A stretch of DNA of 64,000 bases, taken from assembly GCA_039545315.1 (NCBI GenBank), contig BCIM01000001.1:3009783-3073782 (forward strand), written 5' to 3'. Of this stretch, positions 46,423 through 56,590 are shown in pieces. How positions within the stretch are numbered: the first letter of the stretch is position 1; the number at the start of each line of letters is the position of its first letter. Source of the stretch: Kondoa malvinella (Eukaryota > Basidiomycota > Agaricostilbomycetes > Agaricostilbales > Kondoaceae). Below the pieces are notes generated by a model. That model saw nothing but the letters and a program-made list of their open reading frames with translations, made no database searches and had not been told where the DNA came from. The position numbers were made by a program, and so were the translations under genes.

Positions 46423-46930
46423 ATGAACGGTAAGTTCCAAGTCCTTATCGCTCTCAAGCAATATCTGAAGCTCATAATAGGACCGCAACACCCTTCGAGC
46501 TCTCTCGTTGACGTGCCAATCGCTCCTGGACCTGCTTTACATCATTTGCCTGCCCGTGTAGTTCTCCCTCAAGACATCCACCCTCTTCCAGAGAATGTGA
46601 CTGATTACGTGCGTGAAGGCGCTGCTTTTGCTCTCTCCAGAGCTTAGGTAGCTTTGACCCGTACAGTTCGTCTACACCTATGCTCTAGAAACGCATGTCC
46701 AGAACCCGCTTCCACCTCAGACATCACACGCAGACCAACGAGCGCACCTTCAAGCTGAGCAACAGCGGCGACAGGAAGTCCTTAAACGTAGAGAGGAGGA
46801 TAAAGAATCGAAACAGAAAGAGTTGATGCGCAAAGTCGCACCTGGTTTTCAGGCTTCAGGTGGAGTGTTGCAGCCTAGTAGGATGTCGGTTACGCCTAGT
46901 GTTGGTTTAGATGGGTTGGAAGGGATGTGA
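46423..46930 (+). CDS. Small hypothetical protein with coiled coil
   Basis: Three exons: 46423-46429 (7 nt), 46481-46608 and 46667-46930. They sum to 399 nt, 132 residues, ending in frame. Sequence features: MNGPQHPSSSLVDVPIAPGP, LPENVTDYFVYTYALETHVQ, then a highly charged helix (LQAEQQRRQEVLKRREEDKE) and a short tail KVAPGFQASGGVLQPSRMS. The consistent frame over three exons, including a 7-nt first exon, and the clean coiled-coil composition support a real gene. I do not recognise the family. Confidence 0.6.
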
Positions 46931-47510
46931 TTTGATCTGGCAGAGCGTCTGATGTCAGGCTGGATGAAAGCCCAGTGCGCTTCTCTCGTCAGCTGAAGGT
47001 GAGCATACGGTCGGTACCATATTCTCGTGGATACTAACCACTTCTCAAAGACGCTTGTGGTCGCTCAGCAATCGCTGCAGGAGGTCTGGCAACCAGCGGG
47101 CCTAAGCCAGAACACAACATTCAAAGCTGCCATCACTCAGCTCTGGCTCGGTGACTCTCAACGACGTCTAGCGGCCTCCCAGCCACAGCTACCTTCAACT
47201 TCATTGGCGGACTTGATCAGCTCGCGGCCGAGTTCAGCCGTTCAAAACCTGATGCGCGCAAAGGTGATCTGCTCTACCAAGCTGTTCTGGGGGAGCTGGG
47301 ATAGCAGAAATGTCATGATAGGAAAGGCTGAATCACCCGCTCGGGCACGTGTTGCATGTAAGCATTTTTGCCAAAGACTTGAATTCTATATTTGTAGCGA
47401 CCATTTTCGAATCGCGCTTGTGTTAGCTGAACGCTGCTCTTGCGATACCCTCGATCCAGACCGATTGCTACCAGACTTTCGCCTCTTCTGTTTGATCCAT
47501 CAGCTTAGAC
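46931..47510. other. Region with splice signals but no resolved gene
   Basis: An intron with excellent signals lies at 46999-47050 (GTGAGC donor, TACTAAC branch at 47032-47038, AAAG acceptor). On either side are open frames (SDVRLDESPVRFSRQLK before, TLVVAQQSLQEVWQPAGLSQ after; FIGGLDQLAAEFSRSKPDAR further on). No single model links them to an ATG, so they may be 5' leader exons of the kinase gene or a separate small gene. Confidence 0.4.
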
Positions 47511-49103
47511 ATGCGTTTTGCCAAATCATTCAAAGAGCTTGGGCAGGTCAGTTCCAGACGTGTAATTGGTTGTTAAAAGACGCTTAAAGCTATTGTGTCT
47601 TTGACAGCCTTCTTCACAGTATGTGTTGTCGAGAATTCGAACGATAGCGCGCGATGACTAAAATCGAATCAAATGAAATAGCAAGCGGAAACAGGTCTAC
47701 GACATTAAGCAGGTACGCCATGCTATCCTTCTATCAGGTCCATCAGTTGAAAGGGACACGGACAATAGGTTATCGGTCAAGGCGAATTCGGACAAGTCAA
47801 GCTCGCGCACAATACAGAGACTGGCCAAGATGTCGCAATCAAGGTTGTACCAAAGTCGAATTATAAGAGCGAGTGACGAATAAAGGTCCGAAAAAGCCAA
47901 TACTGATCCCGTGTAACAGATCTCGAGGCGCAAAAACATCGGTAGGCCCATAAACCAGTTGTTTGACTACTTGCTCATTCTAGATGTGCAGACTCGAGAA
48001 GTACGGTCAGCTGGAACATCCGAATCTCATGCATCTACAAGAGTATTTTGAGTCGAAAGAGCGGTATTACGTGCGTTCAATGACTCACTTGCGAACTGAA
48101 GGGCTAAACCTACAACTAGTTCGTTCTGGATTACATGAGCGGAGGAGAGCTCTACGACCTAGTAGAGGGTCAAGGGCATCTACAGGAGTCTGTTGCGCGA
48201 GATGTGACCAGGCAGCTGTTAGTACGTTTCTGATAATCTATTTATATGGCGTCTGCTGAATTCGTTTGCGCAGAGCTGTATCGAATACCTACACGAGAAG
48301 AGCATAGTGCATAGAGATATCAAGCTCGAAAATATCCTTACGTCGGCAGATCATGAGCATGTTGTGATAGGTGAGTGTTTTCAAAGCAGATTTAGCGCAA
48401 TGCAGATGCATGCAGGCGATATGGGGCTTTCTGCTCAATTACAGAAGCCAGATGCTCAACTGTACGCTGTATGCGGGAGCTTAGGGTATCAAGCGCCAGA
48501 GTGAGGCAGATCCTCCTTGCTGTTTCACGAAATCCTGATCCTTTCACAAGGATACACGACCGCAATGGATATAGCAAACCAGTCGATCTTTGGTCATGCG
48601 GAGTAGTCGTCTTCCTCATGCTTGGAGGGCGGTTTCCTTTCCTTGGAGCGGATGCAGCGAGTGTTGCCCAAGAAGGAAGAGAACACAAGATTCGCTTCAC
48701 CAAGAAATCACCTTGGACTGAAGTGTCTGATACTGGTATGCTTTGTCGCGCTGTCTTGCATGATTGTCTGATTGTTGCCCTCTCCAGCCAAGGACCTCAT
48801 ACGAAATCTATTGCAACCAGACGTGTCGAAACGGCTTACGGCTACAGAAGCTCTTAAGCACGAAGTGAGTATTCTGATTATATCTCTGGAAGCAGTGCTA
48901 AAAAAAATTGTTTCCAGTGGTTTAGCATGGATCTATCAAGTCATAAACCAGGAACAGGAACAGCAACGCCAGACAGCTCAGACGGAGTAGAAGGCGATGG
49001 TGTGACGCGTCGTCTGACGGAAATCAGCGTAGTCAGCGGCAAAGTCGCAAGGACGGTCACGCAAGAGGGTCCAGATGAAGAGTCGTCTCGTATGGTTGTG
49101 TAG
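47511..49103 (+). CDS. CaMK-like Ser/Thr protein kinase with DMG instead of DFG
   Basis: Twelve exons, 1023 nt, 340 residues, closing in frame. The first are 47511-47546, 47608-47618 (11 nt), 47682-47712 and 47769-47872; the last is 48918-49103. N-terminus MRFAKSFKELGQPSSHKRKQ, then IKQVIGQGEFGQVKLA (Gly loop), VAIKVV (catalytic Lys), LEHPNLM, FVLDYMSGGELYDLVEG, IVHRDIKLENIL (catalytic loop), VVIGDMGLSAQL (metal-binding Asp in DMG), CGSLGYQAPE (activation segment), VDLWSCGVVVFLMLGG, RLTATEALKHEWF. All catalytic residues are present except Phe of DFG replaced by Met. Overall closest to the CAMK group; no calmodulin-binding segment is obvious in the 60-residue tail. Substrate and pathway unknown. 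Confidence 0.88.
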
Positions 49104-49387
49104 AGCTGCTTGGTCGCTATTCCTGTGTGATTAATGTGATGAAGCTTTTGCGACAATTTACTAGGCATTTTCTGGTTCTCTTCCAACTGCCACGTTTTCA
49201 ACTATGCATCTGTCATCGTTGAATCCTCATGCTGTTCTGCAGGCTGTTCCGCTCCTTTGTCACCCGATATGGATAAAATTTCGAACAAAGAATCGAATGC
49301 GCTGCAGCCCTACGAGGTCAATGCATCGGGTCTAGCGTTCTCTTGTAGAATTTGCCTATTCTTGCTTCTACCTATACATACGTCTCC

Positions 49388-50269
49388 ATGCTCCTCTCAT
49401 TGCTGCTCTCCAGCCTAGCCAGCCTTGCTGCTCTGTGTCCTTGTGTTCAAGCAGTGCCGCCCAAAGGCAGAATCTGTGACTTTCCCTCACATATCCTCAG
49501 TCAGATCAGCTCCGAAACGGCCTTTGACATTGACAGCACTAGCGGGAATACCCTGGCGCTTGGGATAGGCCACAATATCTGGCAATGTTCTGAAGAAGGC
49601 GTTTTCATGTGAGGGTCTTTGATGCTTGCGGTATCGGCCGCTCAAGTGTCTCGAGCACTCACAGACAATCCAGCTCGAACGCGGAGCTCTTTGACTTGTC
49701 ATGTTTGACCCGCGGCAAAGGCTCACCAGGTGAGTTGAGAAGTTGCGCTTAAACAAAGCTGAAGAGCGTACATCTAGGTCTAGGGCGGATGATGGCTACA
49801 TTCAGAGCTACTATAGCTCAACAAGAAGCAACGCAGCACACAGATCTTGTTCCGGAGAGTGCAGATCACGTAGGTTCCGAGTTTTGCGAGGCGCTCTAGT
49901 GCTCATCGTTATTTTCGTGTCCTACAGATGTTCCGCCGCGTCGCAAAGATTCCTCTAGCGACCAAATTCGGCACAGCTCATCTACCTCCAGGCGGATCAA
50001 ACAGCTCAATTTTCACTTTTACCTCTTCAGCTATAGAGTCCACCTTCATCGTCGCTAACGAGCACACTACAATACCTTCTCCTCACGGACCGCATCATCT
50101 CCCTTGGGCTCATCTACGAGCGTCGGATGGTGCGAATGGACAGCAGGTGATTCGATGGCATACTTCAGGCGGGAAACCTGCAAGGCGGACGTGTAGGCAA
50201 GGCGAACGGGTGTCGAATCCTTATGCTGCTATGTATGCATTCTTGGACAAGGCAGGGGATGATATATGA
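49388..50269 (+). CDS. Secreted hypothetical protein
   Basis: Four exons (49388-49608, 49665-49729, 49778-49869, 49928-50269) total 720 nt, 239 residues in one frame. MLLSLLLSSLASLAALCPCV is a strong signal peptide, followed by Cys-containing segments (GRICDFPSHI, HNIWQCSEEG, LFDLSCLTRGKG), a possible beta-rich part (SNSSIFTFTSSAIESTFIVA) and a C-terminus ending FLDKAGDDI. No catalytic motif or known domain is visible. The Cys pairs and secretion fit an extracellular or wall protein or an effector-like protein; this is inference. It lies between the kinase and the SDR gene. Confidence 0.7.
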
Positions 50270-50411
50270 GGATTCGAGGAGTTTCGAAGGGAGTAAAGGG
50301 TATCGACTTGTGAATTAGTTGTATAACGTGAGCTGGCACTCATAATAGGACATATGGGACAAGAGCTATTCGAATGACTGGTCCCTATTGATTGTTTCAT
50401 TCCCGTTTATC

Positions 50412-51763
50412 TTACATTCCCGCTTTGACTTCTTTGGAGTTTCCCTTCATTGCTTGCCAGGCCTGTAAACAAGACCAGGACCAGCTTGGCTAATATCACA
50501 CTGCATCAGTCAGGTGTTCTTATGTGTTGGCTTGGATCTCACTTGACTGGCATAACAAAGCATTCAGCAATGTTGACATGAGGAGGCCTCGAAGCGATCC
50601 ATAGGATCTCCTCGGCGATATCCCTTGACTTGAATCAGCAGGACTCATATTGATAGGACATTGAACGAACTCTCCAGTCAAAGGCTCCATGCCTTCATAG
50701 ACTTTATTTGCCTTGTCTGCATCTCCTCTCATGCGTACGAGCGAGAATTCAGTCTCGACCATGCCTGCTACGCTGTTAGCATGTAGAAAGATTTTGCTAC
50801 TTTCACTGACCTGGCTGTACTTCCGATACTCGAATCTGAGTATTGTAAAGCTAACAAAACCAGTAAGCGTAATCATAGCCGAGACAGTGTCGACAAACCT
50901 CCTTTAGCAGTGAGCCAGTGAAAGCTAGGCAGGTTACGATTGAACCTGATGCCGTGAGTATATGTTGAGTAACGAACCTTTCACAGCATGTTTGGCAGCG
51001 CAATAAATGCTGCCGTTCGCATAAGACTCTCTTCCAGCGACTGAGCCAACGCTGATAATATGACCCGAGTTCTTCTTTTGAAAGATGGGTAGAATCATTT
51101 GAGTCATGTGCACGAGCGATTTGACGTTCAGGTCGAGCATGGTATCGAGGTCTTTCAGTGCTATTTCGCCGACCTTTTCAGTACCCGTAGCTCCCCCTGT
51201 GTTAGTATTAGTCCGAGTGTCAACTAGACGAGGGGAGTAGGTACCTGCGTTGTTGACGAGGAAGCTGATATCCTTTAGATTGTCGGGTAAAGAATCAAGA
51301 AGACCATCAACAGCTTTACGATCCAGCACATCCATAGTGACGGAATGAAAGATACCTTTGCGCGCTTAAGTGATTGATCGCGTAGCCGTAAATCAGAGCC
51401 TACCCTTTGGATTGGCTTCCTGGCATGCTGCTTGTACTTGCGATAGCTTGTCTTCACGACGCGCAAGGAGGATTACATTCGCTCCTGACTGCGCAAGACA
51501 TGATGAACATGAGAAACAGAGAGACAAGGAAAGGTAGTCAGTCACTTTGGCGAACAGCTGAGCCGTTGCAGCTCCGATACCTTTAGCACAAGATGAGACG
51601 AAGTGAAACAGAGCAAGGAGGGAGAAGCGGACCACTAGATGCGCCCGTGACCAAAGCAGTCTTGTTTTGGAGCCTGCAAGCATACATAGCGAGATCAACA
51701 TTGCATGCTTCTCAAACCGCGGGGCTGGAGTATTGCTGACCGAGGGAACGCAATGGAAGACAT
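50412..51763 (-). CDS. NADP-dependent short-chain dehydrogenase, YMR226C/YdfG type
   Basis: Classical SDR. Start MSSIAFPRLQNKTALVTGAS, giving the nucleotide loop TGASSGIGA after removal of an intron with donor GTCCGC. Then SGANVILLARREDKL, FLVNNAG, LNVKSLVHMTQMILPIFQKK, GHIISVGSVAGRESYANGS with catalytic Ser, and YCAAK with catalytic Tyr/Lys, GMVETEFSLVRMRGDADKAN, EDIAEEILWIASRP. The segment around ETEFSLVR and the order match yeast YMR226C/E. coli YdfG, which oxidise serine and 3-hydroxy acids. The C-terminus is best ended by one more exon (…PVKAWQAMKGNSKEVKAGM); the alternative stop is directly after PVK. Head-to-head with LCB1, but not the sphingolipid reductase TSC10 by sequence. Confidence 0.9.
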
Positions 51764-51948
51764 GGTGCGAGTAGTGAAGAAGATCTGAGCGCGTAAGAGT
51801 GGCTGTCGCAGCATGACAGATCCAAAGAGAGAATTCGACGAGTTGGCTATAGACCACGAGACGGAAATATACCAAACCTGCTTTGAAGCGGCTCAACAGT
51901 CCAGAGATATCCCAAAGCCAGAATAGGCCGCAATACCCTGACGTGGCC

Positions 51949-53673
51949 ATGTCTTCGACGGACCTCGTGTCAAATGTTCATCTTCTGCTTGATCGTCTCT
52001 CAAATGCTTTGCCTGCTCGAACAATACATTTCAAAGATGTAGCCTGGCGATATTTCAAGGCGAGCCTCTCTTGGTCCTAACGCAAGCTTCGGAATGTTGA
52101 TTGCTATTTGCAGGCTTCGCATCAAAACGACCCGATCCGTACCATTCTTGAACTTTTGCTCCTCTTCTTTGTTCTTCGCACATGGACACAATCACGTACA
52201 CGATCAGAAGCGTCAGGTCGGAACTTTGTCAAACTATCTGAGAAGGAAATCGATGAGCTCGTCAACGAATGGCACCCTGAAAGTTTGATTCCCAAGCTCA
52301 CGCCCGATGAAGCGAAATACAACCCACCTGTACTTGTTGGCACGCCTAGCTTGAGGTCAAAAGTCTTGATTCCGGGCAAAGACAATACCGAAGTGGAGAA
52401 ATCAGTCATCAACCTGGCGAGCACCAACTTTTCCGGTCTAGCAGGCAACGAGCGCATCAAAGATAAAGCTATCGAATGCGTCAAAGGGTATGGAGTAGGC
52501 TCATGTGGACCGCCTGGTTTCTATGGGACCATGGACGTGCATCTCACGCTCGAAAGATCTCTCGCCGAATTCTTAGGGACCGAAGCGGCCATCCTATACG
52601 CTCAAGCTTTCTCCACTGTATCAAGCGTCATTCCTGCTTTTGCCAAAAGAGGCGATATCATTGTCGCGGATCGAGGTGTCAATTTCGCTATACAAAAGGG
52701 AATTCAGATCAGTAGATGTGATGTACGCTGGTTTGAGCACAACGACATGGAGGATTTGGAAAGGGTGTTGAAGCAAGTCCAAGAGGAATATAGAAAGAAG
52801 AGGAAACCGTTGACCAGACGGTTTATTGTTGCGGAAGGGTTGTATGAGCTGGATGGTCAAGTGACGGATCTACCGGCTATCATCGAGCTCAAGCACAAGT
52901 ACAAGTTTAGGTTGATTCTGGACGAGACTTGGTCGTTTGGTGTTTTGGGTGATACGGGTAGAGGCATTACGGAGCTGTTCGACATCCCGGTCAGTCTTTC
53001 GTGATAATCTTCCTATCGACGATGCTCATTGGTGCTGGACAGGGTCACGAGATTGATGCGATCATCGGCTCAATGGCGATAGGTCTGTGTTCAGCAGGCG
53101 GATTTTGCGCAGGCTCGATAGAGATTGTACATCATCAGGTAGGCAGAGTCTGGGGTCAATCAGCGTTGTGCTGATTAACTCTCGGATTTTTGTCTACAGC
53201 GCATCAACTCGCCAGCTTACGTCTTCTCAGCCTCCCTTCCGCCTCTCCTGGCTGTTTCAGCTAACGAAGCTCTCTACCACCTCGCCTGTCCTCTCGAACC
53301 AAGCTCAAATCTTCCACTTCAGCCTTTACCAGACAATGTCCTTTCCATCCGTACGATATTGGACAAGATCGCTTCGATCGAAATACCTTCTGACCCGCTT
53401 TCGCCTCTCATTCATATCCTCGTCGCACCTTCCACGAACGGCCTCACACCATCACGAGCCGAACAAGAGAAGCTGCTACAAGACGTAGTGGACGAAGCGT
53501 TACAGAATGGTGTGCTCGTGACTAGGGTAGCAAGAGTCTGGGAACAAGAGATGATCGAAGCACGACCGAGTATAAGGCTGTGTGTTTCTGCTGGGTTGAC
53601 CAAGAAGGAGTGTGATAAGGCTGCGACGGCGTTGAAGAATGCTTTGGTCAAAGTTCTGGGCAAGAAGAGGTGA
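51949..53673 (+). CDS. LCB1: Serine palmitoyltransferase subunit 1
   Basis: Non-catalytic partner of Lcb2 in the first step of sphingolipid synthesis at the ER. Start MSSTDLVSNVHLLLDRLSNA. First exon ends ...WRYFK and joins ASHQNDPIRTILELLLLFFV (membrane segment) across an intron with a GC donor (52060-52113). Then VKLSEKEIDELVNEWHPESL, INLASTNFSGLAGNERIKD, GVGSCGPPGFYGTMDVHLTL, FIVAEGLYELDGQVTDLPAI, LILDETWSFGVLGDTGRGI, IIGSMAIGLCSAGGFCAGS, INSPAYVFSASLPP. As in other Lcb1 proteins the PLP lysine is missing: the Lcb2-type ...K... motif is replaced after GSM. C-terminus ...ALVKVLGKKR. Complete and intact. Confidence 0.94.
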
Positions 53674-53985
53674 CAAGCGTAGGCTGTCGTGGTCGAGCAT
53701 TTGCATTTAGCGTCTAGCATTAATCTATTCTATTGTAATCCCGTTACCAGCTACAATACTGCTGCTTGCGCCAATTTCGGATACTCGCTCGGCAGTGGGC
53801 TTTCCTCCTTCGACGACTCGAACTTTTGTAAGGCTTTGGCATACTGCTACCTGTACATACTGAAATGCGTGTAACTAGCAGCTAGAGGGCCAGCAGACGT
53901 ACTCGGTCAAGTCATCCCACATCCCCAGAATCAACTTGTGACACCAACGATCTTGAGACCGCCTGTCAAAGAGAAGAGCCTATAG
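53674..53985. other. Intergenic upstream of the C2H2 transcription factor
   Basis: 312 bp with the LCB1 3' flank and the promoter of the next gene. No feature recognised. Confidence 0.5.
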
Positions 53986-56538
53986 ATGGTCGAGACGGCC
54001 TGTGACTTCTGTCAGAAGACCTTCAGCAATAGAGAACACCTGGCACGCCATGTCAGAACGCATACAGGCGCCCAACCCTTCAGCTGCTCGCTGTGCGGTA
54101 GGGCGTTCGCACGAAGAGACTCTCTGCAGCGGCACGAACGCAGACAGAAGATCGGAGGAGATGGTCAGAAGCGATGTCCGGCCAATACCAGCGTGAGCTC
54201 AGCAGCAGCAGCGACTCCGCTGGCCTCAACTTCCTACCTGCCTCCGAATCAATTGAATCAGCTACCTGATCATTCAACTTCATATCTGCCGCCGAAAGAT
54301 CTCACCAACGGACAACTGAGCACCTCTAATCCTATCTACATGCTGTCTGAAGCGGCAGATCAGTACAATCAAGCGACTGCTTCTTCAGCTATACCGCACT
54401 GGCAGCAAGAGCCTCAAATTCCTTCACAATCCACCTCTCAGCTTCCTGATGTTCCGCCATGGATGTCCGGTTCTAGTCTTACAGGGGGAGTAGGTCAAAC
54501 GCCTCGACCCGACAACCAGCTCGACTTCAACCTCTGGCTCAATCCAGCAAATTTTGACGCCGCCTATCATGAAGTCAACTCTTTACCGGACAATACTTCT
54601 TTCACTGGCTATCCACCTCTATTCGACTTTTCTACACCAAATGACTTTTCCTTTTCGCCCAGTAGTAGTACTTCTCCCGCTTATTCGCTCGACAAGCTTC
54701 TATCACCTAGTCCGAATATACTTCCGTTATCAGAAGCAAGCTGTCAAAACATGAGAAATGCTGTAGAGATTGAAGCGAGGTCGAGTTCGTCTGTGCACGA
54801 GGCCGAATCTAGTGTGGACATGAAGGCACTGCAAGATAATCTAGAGTTGGCAAACGTGAGATTGATTCGAGACGATGATGGCATAGAGCTGACGAGCGGT
54901 ATAGCAAGCACAACAGCAACCAAACGACTTCCTCAATGTCTTGGGCGGCAGTTTCGATTTCGTCGATAGCTGTGTGTCAGCCTATTTCCAGCATTTTCAT
55001 CCTTTGTTTCCAATCCTACATGCGCCAACATTTAGCAGACCTGATTGTCCGCCTGTGCTTCTACTTTCTGTCGTTGCCATCGGAGCGATCTTTCTAAAAA
55101 CGCGAATGGCTGCGGTGCGAGGTCAATCAATCTATCGTCGACTCAACAAGGTCCTTCTAAATACTTGGGACACGAGGATGGCAAGAAATTCGCGCGAGGC
55201 TGTCGTCATAACGCAAGCTGGATTGTAAGTCGCTGGGCGTTATTTTGAAGCCAGACTAAGTGGTATGACAGGCTACTGCAGACGTTTGGCTACATGTCTG
55301 AGAGCGCGGCTGATCGCCTGACCAGCATCACCTTTCAGTGGGCCTAATCTTTTATTCCTCAAATCATCACTAACGCTATACTTCAGCTCTACGACTTCAC
55401 TTTGGCTTTGGCAGAATCGTATCTCGTCATCTGCTCTGTCATCTGGAGACGTACTACAAAATCTCGAAGAGAAGCTAAGCAAGCTCGACGAGGCTGATTT
55501 GAACCGCGTCTGGGCACTCTGGACGCGTGCAGAAGGAGAGCGTCGGTATGTCGTCTGTCTGGCGAACCCTTGGATCCAGCTAACACACGATGAAGCGCCA
55601 TAGCAGGCATCATGATTCAGGAAGGCGCTTTACAAAATAAGAGCAGCAACCCTTACCTCGTCACCGACTGCAATGCCGAGAAAGACACCTGTGCAGATGA
55701 AGTCTGGTCTGCTCCTGATGCTAAAGCTTGGCGAACGCTTTACCTCGACAAAACTACCCATACAAAGCCTTCCGACTTTCGTAGCTATCTCAAAATTTGT
55801 CTCGGTGCTATTCATCTTCGACTTTTGCGGGCTATACCAGACAGCCATCCCAAGACGTCGGTCCGATTGAATCTGCAAAGGACGATGTATGGATACCTGT
55901 CTTCGGAAAAGCAAGATAGTGAGGGAGAGCGTCAAGACAACAATATCCCAAGCCTGGTTCATTTCTTGCTGCTCGAATCGAGGTTGGATAGTGTGCTGTA
56001 GGTGTTTCGTGGCCATCAACAGATGACGCCGATGATCCTTCCCAGTCTGCAATCCGTCGTTGGCTACTATGGAAGCGCTTTAGCGTACCAGGCAACCAAT
56101 GTTCTCAAGACATGGGTCCTTTCGCAAGATGGAAGAGCTACAATACTGGAAGCAGGCTCGATCTTGAACATGTCCAGCAAACGCTTCGTGCACGACCGAT
56201 CGGGCTTGCATATGTCTCGCTCTATCTATTATGCCGCGGTCGTCATCTTTGTCTACGTCGCTCTTGTTCCTTCATTACCGGCAGCCGCCATGCTCGACAT
56301 CTCAGCGCGAACAGACTATCTGCCCACCAACCCTGCAGATCCGTACACAGGTTTCCTGGAAGGCTGGCAAAGCTATCGACCGTACTTGCCACACTTCTTC
56401 GATGGTCAAGATCAGCGCGGAGATTTGGTCCGATTGTTGACGAACTCGGCGGATCTGTTGAGTCAATATGGACCATGGGGGATCAGCGGCCTGTATCAAA
56501 AGATTCTCACAGCACTTGCAGAAATAGTACAGCCTTGA
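53986..56538 (+). CDS. C2H2 transcription factor with fungal-specific TF domain
   Basis: N-terminus holds two C2H2 fingers: [21 protein letters not shown] and [18 protein letters not shown], joined by TGAQPF, so it can bind DNA. A long Ser/Pro/Gln-rich low-complexity region follows (to about residue 270). After an intron at about 54859-54920 the frame continues [20 protein letters not shown], then [20 protein letters not shown], the start of the fungal-specific transcription factor domain (PF04082), which runs through [20 protein letters not shown] and beyond. The C-terminus comes from the last long frame, ending [15 protein letters not shown]. This arrangement is common in fungal regulators of carbon or lipid use; targets unknown. 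Several introns in 55220-56010 are approximate. Confidence 0.85.
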
Positions 56539-56590
56539 TGGCGTTGCTCGCTGTGGATTCGACAGAGTATATTAATGCAGCAGATGACCT

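Noticed and set aside
50412..51763. SDR next to LCB1 as 3-ketosphinganine reductase (TSC10)
   Set aside because: It would make a neat sphingolipid pair, but the motifs (GHIISVGSVAGRESY, VETEFSLVRMRGDADKA) are those of YMR226C-type enzymes, not of TSC10.
56572..56590. Alternative C-terminus of permease 2 ending at 56572
   Set aside because: Needs no last intron but gives an unusual tail; the spliced version ending at 56591 is a little better, though not certain.
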